From: Tetranychus cinnabarinus
Lineage: Eukaryota > Arthropoda > Arachnida > Trombidiformes > Tetranychidae
Assembly (NCBI GenBank): GCA_022266195.1
Contig: WHVY01000004.1
Location: 8,883,501-8,947,500 of the forward strand
DNA: 64,000 nt
Reading direction: 5' to 3'
Shown: one piece after another, positions 10,491 through 23,098 of the stretch
Position numbering within the stretch: position 1 is the first letter of the stretch
Layout: each line of letters starts with the position of its first letter
Notes under the pieces: model-generated
Databases searched by the model: none
The model's input: the letters and a program-made list of their open reading frames with translations, nothing else
Told to the model about the DNA's origin: nothing
Made by a program: the position numbers and the translations under genes

Positions 10491-13400
10491 ATGATTCTCA
10501 TTAAATCGGGATCTTTACTTGTTGCCATATCTAGTTTGTTAATATGCCGTGTTTACTGTCAAAACAGTGATCCCAATAGTAACTCTGGAAATGCCAATAA
10601 TCACAATAATCAAGGACAAGGTGCAAATGCACCTCAAACTTATTCATTTAACCAAGGAATTCGTCCCTATTCATATGGTTATAACACTGGAATACAGCCT
10701 TATAGTTACACTTATAATTATCCTAATGGTGAACCCACTGGACAGCCAAATGGCCAACCAAATGGACAACCCAATCCAGGAGGATTTCAAGTAAGTATCA
10801 ATGATAGTCAATGTCAAGTGTAAGATGATTTTTTGGATTTTTCCATCTCATTGATTCAATTTTAGTCGCAAATTTATTCATTTCTAGATTTTTCTTGTTA
10901 CAATTTTGCTCAGATATTTAGGTTTCAATATTTTAGTTGAAATGAATTTTAATTATAATAGAAATTTCAATTCTATCGAAATGAACAGTTAAATTTTCTT
11001 AGGTTTTTCAAGTGCGACTATTTCAGTCCAACCGATCAGTTTCCGTATTGATTGCAATTAAATGGAAGGTCAACTTTAATTTTAATAATGTTTATAATTC
11101 GATTGTTTCTTGCATTTTGATTGTGATTAATTGTTGACCTTGTTTCTCTTTTTCCGGTCACATTATAATCGTAAAATCAATCGTCAAGCTTTAAGTAATC
11201 TGATTATGTCCAATAATCAGCAATTGAATTACATTTTCAAAAAATAATCAAAGTATATCTAAAACTTAATCAAGATTTAGTTGTAATATCAACTCAATGT
11301 TGCTGAAAAAGTTAACCTTGCTATTGATTAATGATTAAAAATATTGATGCAATATGAATGGAACTGAAGATGATATGTTAATTCAAGATGAGAGTGATTT
11401 AGTACATTAGATGATTTAACAGTTAAGTGAAGCAAAGCGAACAAGAAGACAGTCCAAGTTAATTGTTTGCAATTAGTCCAATCATCTTGAATTAGTGATA
11501 CATCTTTTTAAGACTAAACACTAACCAATCAAGTGATCAGTAAATGCAGGTTCAATATAAATATTACATGAATAGCATGATAATTATCAGGTTTGAATAA
11601 AAAAAGTGTATAATCTCCAATCTCGTTCCAACAATTATTTGAATTAGTGTAACGTTCAATCGATGAGAAACAGTGAATCTAGACAATGAAACAATACCAA
11701 TTAAGCATCAATATCGCTATACGAAATTCACCAATTGATTGTTTCAAATATCAAATTCAACAATCAATTGGATAACTTCAGATGATATCAAGACATTAAT
11801 AATGCCAATACTCAAGACTTGAGTCTCGAGTTGAGTCTCAAGTCTTTGACAAACAATTTGTAAATTAACTTTGATCGTAGAATAGACTTTTGATATGAAC
11901 TTCAAGTTACATGAAGTCAGAGTTTTAGATTTCAAGAAAAACCATGATCGAGATTACTCTTCAAAACTGACCAATTTGGTGAAACTTTGAACTTGTTTCA
12001 TTGGATTAATTTAAACTGATTAGATGGTAAAATGTATGCCACTAGAGTTTTCAATTAACGGTTAACATTGTGAGCAAATCAAGTCAAACTTAACGGTTTG
12101 TGAATAACAATCAGTTAAAGTATGAAGGGAAGAGAAAAAAAATCAATCATATTTACATTTAAAAGTCAAAATTTGTAGCACGAATGACACGGAAATAAGC
12201 GTGTCATTATCATCATAAGAATCTTGTTCATCTTCACCCTTGTATCAACACAATTCAAATCACCTAATAAGTTTTACCTTAAATTATGTAGAGTCAGAAA
12301 AAAAACGGTTGAAAATGAATCAGGTGAAAGGTACGTTTAACTGAATCATTGATGATCATCAATGATGACAAACACCATTATCATCATCTATCATGATCAC
12401 CATTATTCCTCTGAAGTCCTGGTTAAATCATTGAGACGCTACAATTTTCCTGTTTACTGACTTTTTGTGTGAAACTTATTATCAATACATTTTGCAAGCA
12501 TTTCCATAATCAAAATGAGGTCTTCTTGTTTCACCTTGATCACCACCAAAAAACACCAAAAAACACGAATAACCCCACTATCACCTTTACCTCCTCCTCC
12601 TCCTCCTACTGCCTTTATTCAGCTCATCTTCATCTTGTTAACGGTTAACATCCAAAGGGTTTAACTGTTAATCAAAATTAGTAAACAGTTATTATTTAGA
12701 AACTGATTCTTCTCACAATTCATTTTGTTTGTTAAACAACCAAATTGTTTGTTAAATTCATCCTTTGCTCATCATTTGTTTACTTTGGTTCAACTGAAAT
12801 TAATCAGATTCATTGTTTACTGTTTAACTGTGAATATTGTTCAACAAATTGGATAAATTCATCATTTTATCATGTTATTTATTTTTCCATGAAAGTAATT
12901 TAAAGCCATTTTTTGTACAATTTTGTTGTTTGCAATTGGATTAACTTTTACATCAATTGATATTTGTGATTTGGTTAAACAGTTGAAGAAGGCAAAATGA
13001 ATGTTAAACGTTTCAGTCAACTTTTCCATTGTACATTGATTGTGCTCTTATTCAAGGTAAGATCAATATTGACTGGTGTTGGTTTAAACAGGGTTCAGAA
13101 TTGTTCAAATTAACTGATTGGCATTCCATATCAATTTAGAATGGTCAGTGTAAAGAGATTGACAGTAAAACTGATTTACAAGAAGAGGAAGCAAATGATC
13201 CAGAGATTCGTTCACCTGCTTACTTGCCTAAGCCTAAGTCATCTTCAAACCCATCTTATTATGGTAAAGGTGAATCGTATGATGATGAGAGTAAAGATGG
13301 ACCTTCATTGCCTCCAAATCACGGACCAAACCAACCACGTTCAAATGAAGGTCCCTGGCCTTTGGAGCGTCCCGATGTGCCATTAATAAAAGGAATCCAT

Positions 13401-16400
13401 GTTCGCTGTGAGAAAAATTCAATGTCAGTTAAGGTTGACTTTGATAGACCTTTTTATGGTGTCATATTTTCAAAGGGACATTACAATGATCCTAAGTGTG
13501 TTCATACGCCAGCTTCAACTGGACGGTCAGAGATTAGCTTTGACCTGAGACTAGATGCCTGTGGAATGGTGGGTTCAGATGAAGCCCAAGGTTCTCGAGG
13601 CTCATCTAAACCTTGGTTATTCACCGAGTCAACAATCATTATTCAACACGATCCCCAAGTGCAAGAGGTTTGGGATCAAGCTCGTCGTTTACGGTGCACT
13701 TGGTATGATTTTTACGAAAAGACAGTTTCATTTAAATCATTGAATGTTGAAATGATGGATGCAGTAACAACCAACTTCCTCGGTGATAACATTCAATGTT
13801 GGATGCAAATTCAAGCAGGCAAAGGACCATTCAATAGTGAGGCCACTGGCTTAGTCAAGATTGGTCAAACAATGACAATGGTTTTGGCAATCAAAGACGA
13901 TGATGGTAAATTTGACATGTTGGTTCGCAACTGTGTAGCCCATGATGGCCATCATCGACCCATCCAACTGGTAGATGAATATGGTTGCATCACTCGACCT
14001 CGAATAATGTCCAAATTTAAAAAGATTAAAAACTTTGGTTACTCGGCATCAGTTGCTTCTTATGCCTATTTCCGAGCCTTTAAGTTTCCCGATTCTGTCA
14101 ATGTCCACTTTCAATGTGTCATTCAAGTTTGCCGTGAATCATGTCCACCCACAAGTTGCTCCGAGACTGGTTCAGAGCCAACCTTTCATCCCGATGAAGG
14201 TGAAGAGACTCGACCAGCAGCAACAGCAGTTGATCTTGCAGGCAACAGACAACCTGCCGGTAATGGTCCCATTGGTAAGCAACAGTCAACTCCAGTCAAC
14301 TTGGTCAATGGCAATGGTAAATACACTGGTCCTTCTCTGGCCAATGCTGGTGCTGTACCTCGTGTTTTGGTTGCCAGTCAATCGCCTCATTTTGATGATC
14401 TCAATCGAACCTGGCCTTTGCCTGCAGCAACCTTTATTCATCCGAAAACACTGGCATCTCATCCATTGTATCCTCGCTTTCGAACCAGAAGATCAATCAA
14501 CAATTCAACCGACATTAGTACAACAAAAACTATCCGAGTTGTTGCTCCTGGTGACATTTCATTTGATTTTTCAGCAACAACCGATCAAACTGAAACTCTA
14601 GACATTTTTGGATCAGATGCTTCTTCATCAACATCATTAATTTCAATTGATAATTCTAATCGTTATTGTGTATCAGGAGTTGTCCTCACTCTTTCGATTG
14701 TCATTATTGGTTTAATGTTGATTGTTTCCTCTTTGATTGCCGTTTTCCTTTACCTGCGAGTTAACCTTATGAATCGCTCTTTTTCAGTTTCACTCAAAGA
14801 TTCAATTAGCTATCAAAATTTAGATCCATCCAAAGCTGCCTCACTTCGTAGTTTACAGGTTAAAACTCCTGGTGAAGCGAGTTGTTGATTTAACCAAATT
14901 ATATTGAAATATTTTCTCCGGTTTTTAATTGTCATTTTCTGTCCATTTTGATAATGTTAATTTTGTGTCAATCTCTTCAATTGTTACTCTTGTCAATTTG
15001 ATTGGTTTGAATCAATTAAAAAACGACTATTTATTGCCTTTAAAAATCATCACTGACCAGTTTATTAACCAGACAAATGTTGATAAACACATTTCTTCAA
15101 CAATTGGTGATCAACTTTAAAAACGGTTTATCAATAAGCGCTACAAATAATGACACTAACCCAGTTTTAGTGACATCCTTCCGGGAACGCTTCTGTTAAT
15201 CGGTTGTGTTGAAAAGATGAGACAAAATGATATCCAAAGTAATTAGTAATTAGAAGTAAATTGTAAGCCAAGAAAAAGTTGATGTTGAATTTGCATGAAA
15301 AGGTTTGAACCTGTTAATAATAAATGATATTCATCAGTTCATTATTATGATGAGCTTGATTGATCAACTCTAAGTGCTTGCAGGTTGTTTCAACAAAATT
15401 CAACTTACAACTGGCTGAGGTTAAATGATTCGTGAAAAGGGTTGACATTTTCAACAAACTGTTTTCATCTCCTTTGGTGATAAACTCATTGCACGTACAT
15501 CAACACACATGACTGTTCAAAATTATATTTCATTATTTTAATTAACATTTGCTACTTACTTAACCCTCTATCAGGCTCATTGTTTATTGTTTATACATTT
15601 CATGATCCATTTTAAATCATCTTACAATTTTATATTGGCATTCATTTAATTTATTGAAGGAAACAAATTTAATTTTTCTTGAAAATAACAATTTAAACAA
15701 TTTCTCAAAGGGTCAACCAGGATCAGCTTATCCAGGAGGAAATAATCAAAACTTTGGGGTAAATCCACAAGGCTATGGTGGCGCTGCTCCTCCTCCACCT
15801 CCACCACCACCAATACCATTTGATTTTAACAACGATTTACCCGGCTTTGGCGGTAATAACAATAACAACAATAACGCTCCTTTCCCAGTTTTTGGTGGCA
15901 ACAATAATAATAATAATGGATTCCCAGGTATTCCTGCTATTGGGGCTGGTGGCGGTGGAGGAGCACCACAAGGTTTCCCTGGTATCCCCACTCTTGGTGC
16001 TGGTAATAATGGTGCTAACAATGGCTTTAATCCAAGTGAATTTGGTTTACCCACTGGTGGCGGTGGCGGTGGAGGCGATGGAATAAGTGAACTGGCTAAT
16101 TTAGCTGGAAACGGTGGATCATCTGGAGGTGGATCTGCTCTTCCTATTCCAATTTTTGGCGGTAATAGTGGATCAGGTGGTTCCTCTTTCCCTGGACTTT
16201 CCGAAGGCAACTCTGGTAACGGTGATTTCAATTTTGGTGGTAACTCAGGAGATGGTGATTTTGGTTTTGGAGGTTAGTTTCTGTTTTTCATTGACAATTA
16301 TAATTATTATTTTTCAAGATTACTGAGCTTTTTTATTTAATAATGTTTACAGGCGGTAATAACAACAATAACGATGATTTTGGCTTCGCAAGTAGCAACA

Positions 16401-16777
16401 ATAATGGAAACAATGAATTTGACTTTGGAACCGGCAGTGGATCTGAAAATTTTGATATCAATATGCCTTCTCCAACCATTCCTAATTCAATGTTAACTTC
16501 ACCATCAACAATATCCACATCGACAACCCCTAAGCCGTCAACATCAACTTCAACAACAACAGCAGCACCAAAAATAACCAAGAACAAGTCAAAGAGGTCA
16601 ATAAGATCAGTTGTTAACAAAGAAAAGGAAAACAATTTTGATCTAGAAACAGCTGCTGATGAAACCACATTTGATTTTGATCCAAACAGTTCATACGGAA
16701 TGCTCAATTTAGATCCTCGCTATCAGAACCCTAATCAAGGAGTTTACACTAATTACGCCGATTACAGGGTCCACTGA
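10491..16777 (+). CDS. Secreted Gly/Asn/Pro-rich low-complexity protein, three exons
   Basis: The exons are 10491-10790, 15711-16272 and 16353-16777, giving 428 residues. Exon 1 codes a signal peptide (ILIKSGSLLVAISSLLICRVYC) and an Asn/Gln/Tyr-rich stretch ending in GQPNGQPNGQPNPGGFQ. The donor is GTAAGT at 10791. Exon 2 resumes in phase 0 with GQPGSAYPGG and continues as Gly/Asn/Phe-rich repeats with a poly-Pro run. Exon 3 keeps the GGNNNN/DFGF style, has a Thr/Ser-rich segment and a KNKSKR basic site, and ends PNQGVYTNYADYRVH. Composition and phase both fit across the 4.9-kb intron, which contains a separate ZP gene. The protein is probably extracellular matrix, cuticle or silk-like. A poly(A) signal is at 16926-16931. 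Alternatively exon 1 could be a separate 110-residue gene that stops at 10823. Confidence 0.6.
10791..12996. other. First part of a long intron or intergenic DNA
   Basis: No gene is seen. There is a cluster of CTCAAGACTTGAG-like self-complementary words at 11811-11846. The stretch ends in the promoter and 5' UTR of the ZP gene. Confidence 0.4.
12590..12607 (+). repeat. Short (CCT)n microsatellite
   Basis: Six consecutive CCT triplets, about 400 bases upstream of the ZP-gene start. Confidence 0.8.
12997..14888 (+). CDS. ZP-domain transmembrane protein, dusky/dusky-like/miniature family
   Basis: The exons are 12997-13056 and 13140-14888, giving 602 residues. Exon 1 is almost exactly a signal peptide (ATG at 12997, donor GTAAGA at 13057). 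The zona pellucida domain spans about residues 103-358, starting at IKGIHVRCEKNSMSVKVDFD and ending in a CxxxCPPTSC cluster. Segments such as VQEVWDQARRLRCTWYDFYE and GQTMTMVLAIKDDDGKFDML are typical of the dusky/miniature group rather than ZP proteins in general. A furin-type site (RFRTRR) is near residue 468 and a single transmembrane helix lies at about 531-559, followed by a short cytoplasmic tail. In insects these proteins shape apical extracellular matrix under the cuticle. The gene lies inside the intron of the Gly/Asn-rich secreted-protein gene, on the same strand. Which member of the group it is cannot be told here. Confidence 0.9.
14889..15710. other. 3' UTR of the ZP gene and remainder of the host intron
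   Basis: No further gene is seen. The 3' splice site for the host gene's second exon is the AG at 15709-15710, after a T/A-rich tract. The 63-residue plus-strand frame at 14929-15120 falls in the ZP-gene 3' UTR and looks like chance. Confidence 0.4.
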
Positions 16778-17880
16778 GTTTGTCGTTAAATTTGGGGAAA
16801 ACATGCAGCACCAAAAACAAGACAATAGAGCGAACAATTTGGGAAAAAAGAAGGAAAACGAACGATTAAAAGCCCTTGAAATAATAATGTTTCCATTGCC
16901 ATGGTTAATTTGATAGCGATAATGAAATAAAGTCAACCCAATAGATCATAAAGCAGGATTTATGTTTGAGAGATTTTTAAATTTTAATTGCTGTTGACCT
17001 TACTCGTTTCAGCTTTCCGATTATTACATCAACCAAATCTCATCTCATTCAATAACCTTAATCATACCTTGAAAAGCCTTAAACTACAGCAACTTAACTT
17101 GCCTCTATTGTCTTGCAAATTTGCTATCTATTTACTGATTCAAAATTGTTTATGTGCCTAACTTGGATCATTGATGGACCCACAGGTCATTTTCAATACT
17201 TAACACGAACCTTAAACAACTTAACCTTTTCTAAGCTATCATTAAATTAAAATCAAATTTAATTTTTTCCAATAGTTGTTCAGGTTTAATACAATACTCC
17301 AATCATCGCTTATTTATAATTAAGAATTTTTGTGTCCAATGAAAAACAAAAAGGCTTAATTTATTTTAATGTTTTTATTTAAGTTAATATTTGCATTTTC
17401 TTTAATGTATAATTGGTCAATTGATTCTTGAAATAAAAAAAAGACACTTTTTTATCCTCGCAAATAGTACGAATCAACATTACTAAATAACATTTACATT
17501 AAAAGTTACATTAACTTGAGGCAAACACTCAAAAGCTATTCACTTCACGTGGATTGTTTTACATTAACAGCTGACAGATGATTCATTCGCAAGCTTCAGT
17601 CAAAATTTGTTTCACTTGTTACTTTTGTCGTTTCTCAACTGATTTATTAGCTAAAGTTATTTTATTATTGATTTAGTTGTCCAAACCCAAGGTAAGTTAA
17701 TACGTGTAAACGATGACCTTTTAACATTTTTATTTTGAACGTCAAATTTGCCGCGTCCTTATGCATTTCTGCCAATGGAAGTTGCTTTTGTTTGATCTGA
17801 ATGAAGCAATTAAAAATCTGTATTACTTTCATGACTTTTTCTTGAATATTAACAGATAACTTTGGTGCCTTTTTACCTCA
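16778..17880. other. 3' UTR and intergenic DNA before EEF2KMT
   Basis: AATAAA at 16926-16931 is the likely poly(A) signal of the upstream gene. A probable non-coding 5' exon donor of the next gene (AAG|GTAAG) lies near 17691. I see no other gene. Confidence 0.4.
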
Positions 17881-18862
17881 ATGGAAACTTTCGATAAAAT
17901 AACTCAACTTTACCTATCCAGAGCTGCAATAAGTAAAATTTTGGATTCAATTGTGAGTAAATTATCCATGAAGTGAATAAAGTTAATTTTTATCTTTTAA
18001 ATAGGATTCTAATCTAAACGAGGGTGGTTTATCGGAATGTGATCAAGTCAAGTTATTGAAATTGACTATTCTCCATGAAGTTGCAATCAAATTTCCTGCC
18101 TGTCTAAAGTATCGATCTTTGTTTTTGAAAAAGCTGATTGCTTTACTTGAGTCTCGTAATATTGAAATAGCTGAAGCAATTTACGTAAATTATACCAACC
18201 TAATAGCAAATAATCAAGAGAAAGATATCAATTATACTTCTTATTTAATCAAAGGACAAGTAATTACCGTTGAAGATACAGATAGTCTGGTTGAAGAGGG
18301 AACAACTGGTTTACATTGCTGGGAAGCCGGGAAACAATTCATTTCATTTGCTTTAAGTCATCAACATCTATTTGAAAACAAAACAATACTGGAGCTTGGT
18401 TCTGGTGTGGGTTTGACTGGTATTGCAATCAGCAAGTTAATTAATCCAAGCGTCTTTTATTTCACTGATTGTGATCCTCAAGTGCTATCACTCATCCAAC
18501 GTAATATTGACATTAATAAATGTTCCAATTGCAAAGTTTTACCATTTCTTTGGAAAGATGAAAACGACTCAAAGTGTTTGGATACAATCAAACCAGATCT
18601 TATTATTGGCTCTGATTTAGTTTATGACCCAATTATAATTTCTGATTTACTCGATGTAATCAACAGGTCAAATCGTTTAAAATTATCAATGATATTTCTT
18701 TTCACAGATCGAAAAACTGATGTTTTGTCGCAATTTGAAAAAGCACTCAACTCTAACAAAGACTTGCATTGGGAGGTTGAAATCTTGCTAATGGACAAAG
18801 ATCTGTTTTTTGATCATTCCTCGACTGAATTTAAATTTCATTTATACAAGATTAATGTTTAA
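17881..18862 (+). CDS. EEF2KMT: EEF2 lysine methyltransferase (FAM86 family)
   Basis: The exons are 17881-17952 and 18005-18862, giving 309 residues (the human protein has about 330). The first exon codes a short helix (METFDKITQLYLSRA) and splices in phase 0 through a 52-base intron. The seven-beta-strand methyltransferase core has motif I ILELGSGVGLTG at about residues 152-163, a following acidic FTDCDPQVLSLI and the post-I strand PDLIIGSDLVYDP. The family hallmark EEGTTGLHCWEAG lies just before motif I at about 121-133. Known FAM86 enzymes trimethylate a lysine of translation elongation factor 2 with S-adenosylmethionine, in the cytosol. The length is complete and no break is seen. A general METTL21-type enzyme is the alternative, but the EGTTGL segment favours FAM86. 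Confidence 0.88.
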
Positions 18863-19155
18863 TATATTTTGTCAAATTAAAACAATTTAAAAATCATTGC
18901 CAAATCTATATTTATAATCAAACTTGCTTAAATTATTTTTGCTCACTAGATGAAATCAGTTTCTGCTGATCTGATATTGATTCGCTCTTGGACTATATGA
19001 AAGTGATATTGATCGATTCATCTCCGCAGAATCTTAAGCTATTTGAATATGAAATCATCTGAAAAATCAAATCTTACAATTTTTAGTGTTAATATCGATC
19101 AAACTTTAGTGTATTCAACAAAATATGTGATAAAATTTAATTTGCTTCAATTAAA

Positions 19156-20101
19156 ATGGATTCTTGGATATTTCATACAGCCAATATCTGCTTGGCTTTA
19201 GGTTTCATTGAATTTCCTTTGGAAAGTGGTCCATTAATTTCAAGATGTGCTTTGGTTATTGGTCTAATATTGCATTGTGATTGGTCAATAAAAGTAATTT
19301 GCTCGCCTCTGGTTTTCACTTGGAACGTTGTCATGTTAATTGTAAACATTGGACATCTGATTCACTTATTTTATACTTTACGACAAGTCAACTTTTACTC
19401 CAAATCACTGGAAAGAGTTTATAACCGAATGTTCGCTCCAATGGGAGTATCAAAACTTACTTTTCAACGATTGTCATCAGATGACTTGGCCTCGATTCAT
19501 AGGTTAGAGGCTGGTGAGGCCTATTCAATTCAAGGGCTAACCAAGAACGACAGATTAAGTTTACTGGTTTCAGGAAGGTAAGTGACTTTAACTGTAGACA
19601 ATTATAAGAATTAACGATCTTGACCGATTTTTTCTCTAGAGCTAATGTAATTTCAAATGGGAAATATTTACACCCGATTGAACCATTGGAATTTATGGAT
19701 TCGCCTGAATTTGAATCTAATTGTCACAATTCCGATGATAAAATGAATGTTTCTATTATGGCTGTTGTCCCGTGTCGGTACATTTCTTGGGAGAGATGTA
19801 ATTTAGAATACCATTTAATTAAAGAAACTGATTTTTCAAATGCATTGAGTTATATGGTTGCCCGCGATATAACCAATAAATTGTACTCAATGAACAAAAA
19901 GGTTAGTTTGAAATTGCTAAAATAACAATTAAAAACACTAAATTTTTCGATTAATAATGAAATTTGGTGAATTTTATGTCAATATTTTACTTCTTACAGG
20001 TAGTCACTTCACAGGGAGTTCATCTGGACATTAGATTGCTTCTTGGAAGGAACAGACGTCTCCCAATGATTATAAAAGAAGATACAAGAAAAGTTGATTG
20101 A
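19156..20101 (+). CDS. Popeye-domain-containing protein
   Basis: The exons are 19156-19577, 19640-19901 and 20000-20101, giving 261 residues. Phases fit at both junctions (AG|A restores Arg; AAG|GTA is phase 0). Three hydrophobic segments fill the first ~80 residues. The Popeye domain follows, with YNRMFAPMGVSKLTFQRL, a GEAYSIQGLTKNDRLSLLVSG strand pair, the cAMP-site motif FMDSPEF, and the late helix YMVARDITNKLYSMN. The family binds cAMP at membranes and modulates ion channels in vertebrate muscle. The protein is shorter than vertebrate POPDCs because the tail after the domain is only about 35 residues. It is convergent with the APLF-like gene, 360 bases apart. Confidence 0.88.
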
Positions 20102-20463
20102 GATATGAATGAAAGTTGATTAAAAGATTAAGATTATCTGACCACTAATTTGCAAATATCATTACTCTTGTTTCAACGGAAAAATGGGATTTTAGATGTA
20201 TACTTCTGCGAAAAAAAACAAATGGATATGACAGGAATTAAGTTTATAACCAATTAAAGGTTTGCAGATGAAAAAGGTAATGTTTTAGCAATGGGACCGC
20301 AGCCATAATATTTGTTGAAGCATGTTCGGCGCAATTAGGAAACTTCATGAAGATAACATGAAGAAATGGTATTAAGGAAAGATGAGTGAATGAGAGGTGA
20401 CAATGAATTATTTTCTTAGAAAATTGTATCCACAAGGAATGGACCACTTCAAGGAGATTTAGA

Positions 20464-20840
20464 TTACGCTTTGGCCTTTTTCCGCATAAATCCTTTTGCT
20501 TCTCGTTTGAGTTCATCGATGTCATCATCTTCTTCGTAATCACTTTCGGATTCACTTTTTGCTCGACGAGATGCTCCCCTCTTTTTAGCCTTTGGCATTA
20601 CTTCTTCTTCTGAAAATTCTTCATCACTTTCGTCATCATCATATGTTTTTTTACCTGTTTGTTTTAAAAAAATTTGTTTGTTAAAATAAAAATAATTTTG
20701 AATAAAAATGAACAAAAAATAAATGAATAACAATTTAAATAAACTTACTCTTTTTAGTTGCTTCTCGTTTAGGCCTACCAGCAGCTACTTTAGCAGCAGG
20801 TCTTCCTCTTTTAGATGGTGGACTTGGTTTTTTTCTAACT

Positions 20841-20873
<33 letters not shown>

Positions 20874-21606
20874 CCGTCCTCTTCTTCTTCTTCCTCCTCA
20901 TCCTCGACTTTTTTGGGTTTCTTTTGAGATTTAGAATTTTTATCCTGCTTTTGAGATTTTTCCTTTACTGGCTTAGCATCTTCCTCGTCAGATTCAAAAT
21001 CAGAGTTATCAGGATGAGAAAACTCTTTCCGATGGGATGGATTCCTACGTCCACAAGCTTTACCTTGCTTGCAAGGCGATCTTTTTTCTTTCTCTACTTC
21101 TTCTTCATAATTGTCTTCTTCTTCTTCCTCTTCTTCTGAATCATCATCCCGAGCTCTTCTTCCTCCTCTTTTAGCTGGTTTAACCCTGTTTGATCGTCGA
21201 GTTGGCTTCACGGAATGTTTGACAGTCTAAAAACAAACAAATAAAAATTTGAAAAATAGTTGTACACAAGTAAATAAAGCAGTGCGAACTTACCTTCTTC
21301 TTTTTTCTATCTGATCTTTTCTCGTTTTCCCAATCACTACCGGATTCACTTTCTGAATCAAGTCTTCGCTTAGAGCCTTTACCTTTGTGCTCCATCTCCC
21401 AGTCACTTCCAGAGTCGTCACTCTTTCTTTTACCTCTTTTCTTGGGCTTAGTTTCTTCCTCGCTTTCACCATCCATAAAATCATCATCGCTGACAATATA
21501 ATCATCTAAAGATACTGTTCTAGACGACTTGTGACGTTGAACAGCCATTCTAGGAGGCCTTCCTTTAGCTGCAGCACCTCTACCTCTACCTTTTTTAGTT
21601 TCACGC

Positions 21607-21641
<35 letters not shown>

Positions 21642-22823
21642 ATCTTCTTCATCTCCTTCATCTTCAGATTTTGATTCCTCTTCACTCTCTTCTTTGGCTT
21701 TTTTTCGTCCTGGAAGATAAAACAAAAAAGTCGTGAATGGTTTTGCAAATCGTATATCAACTATAAATCAATACCTTTAACTTCTTTAGCTTTAGTTTCC
21801 TTTTCTTTTTTAGCAGGCTTAGCTGACTTTTTTTCTTTTGGCTCTTCTATAGAATCATCATCTTTAGCATCGTCATCTTCCTCTTCACTATCGACTTTAG
21901 ATCGACTACCTAAAAAGCAAAACAATTTAAGATAATTAGAAACATTAGGTTTAATAGATTCAAAACAAAAATCACTAACCTTTTGATTTTTCACTAGGTT
22001 TCTCATCTGATTTTTTTATTTCAGTATCTTTCGTATCCTCATCATCAACTTTGACTTCTGAAGATGCGGCATTATTAGATACTTTTGATGAATCTTTAAC
22101 GCTGTCACCATTACATGACTCAGGTTCTTTATCAGATTTAATGTCATTTTTTGGTTGTGCTTCTGAACCATCAGAGTCACTAAATTCTACTTGAAATCTA
22201 TAACCATTAGGTAAGAGGCTGAATATATCACCCTGAGACAATTTTTGTGTCTTATTTTGTTTTAAGACTTTGGCTGTCTCATCGGATTCGGTAGAGAAGT
22301 AGCAAGGATTAACATGGGTCTGGAAGATAAATAGCAAAAAGTTATTGGGGGGTTATGGCAATAGCGCACTTTAAATTGTGCTAAAATAGTTTATTAATTT
22401 TATGCTTAATTTTCAACTCACGGAAGTTAGAAATAGTTCGCCAGAATCCTTAAACTCAAGAATAGCATGGTTTCGAGATACTTTTTTATCAGCACACTGT
22501 GAAGAGAAGGAGAGAGAGAAAAAGAAAGGAGGCATTAAAAGAGAGCTGAAAAGAAAGGAGAAAAGAGAGACACAAGTCCACATAATGTTAAACCAAAAAG
22601 GCCGGTATAGACCGGAATGACAGTTCCATCAGTATTGTCAATCCTTTCGAGTTTAATTGTGATTAGCAGAGTCACAAAGTAGAACATGAATTAAACAAAA
22701 GAATAGGGAAAAAATAAGATTCCATACATTTAACAATGGTCCTCTTCCCAAGACTGTCTTCCCTTTCACTATCTCAACCGACTTTGAGCCATCATCTAAG
22801 GGCTTCAAGAAAAGTTTCACCAT
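20464..22823 (-). CDS. APLF: APLF-like DNA-repair factor: FHA domain, long acidic/basic linker, PBZ finger
   Basis: Seven exons (minus strand): 22823-22728, 22496-22422, 22319-21980, 21909-21775, 21709-21294, 21226-20749 and 20654-20464, giving 576 residues with every phase consistent. The N-terminal ~110 residues form an FHA domain of the APLF/PNKP/aprataxin type (TVLGRGPLLN, DKKVSRNHAILEF, THVNPCYFS, GDIFSLLPNGYRFQV). A very long Glu/Lys/Ser linker follows, with repeated SDSGSDWE-type acidic words and poly-Glu runs. One PBZ finger lies at about 405-427, with CKQGKAC and an HRKEFSH pair fitting C-x5-C-x6-H-x5-H. The end, DDIDELKREAKGFMRKK, fits the acidic histone-binding tail of APLF. Human APLF (511 residues) has two PBZ fingers; I see one. 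In the known family FHA binds phosphorylated XRCC1/XRCC4, PBZ binds poly(ADP-ribose), and the site of action is breaks in chromatin. Confidence 0.82.
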
Positions 22824-23098
22824 GATTAACACTGATGCGAAATATTATCAGATGAATTTTATACTTTTAAAGATGTATCAATAGTAAACAAAAAAAAATC
22901 AAATCAAAATAAAATATACCGATTTTCAACAGATCATTAATAGCGTTTAAGCTTGCTTTCAAAAAAACGAAATTGTGAATTTTGCAGAGTAAGCTAGTAA
23001 TGCCATCTAGGGTTCATGCCGAGTTCAAACTGCTGGTTTTATGTTTGTGACCATTTGTTTTCATCGCAATAAATTTCAGTGACTAAATTTGTTTTAAA
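22824..23098. promoter_or_regulatory. Divergent promoter region between APLF-like gene and ELP3
   Basis: The two start codons face away from each other 275 bases apart, so this segment must hold both 5' UTRs and probably a shared bidirectional promoter. No specific box is recognised. Confidence 0.5.

Noticed and set aside
11811..11846. Cluster of self-complementary CTCAAG words
   Set aside because: Too short and imperfect to call a structured element; probably a minor simple repeat in an intron.
15773..16231. Pro-rich minus-strand frame of 152 codons
   Set aside because: It is the shadow of the Gly-rich exon on the plus strand.
20723..21139. Phe/Ser-rich plus-strand frame of 138 codons
   Set aside because: It is the complement of GAA/GAG runs coding poly-Glu in the APLF-like gene.
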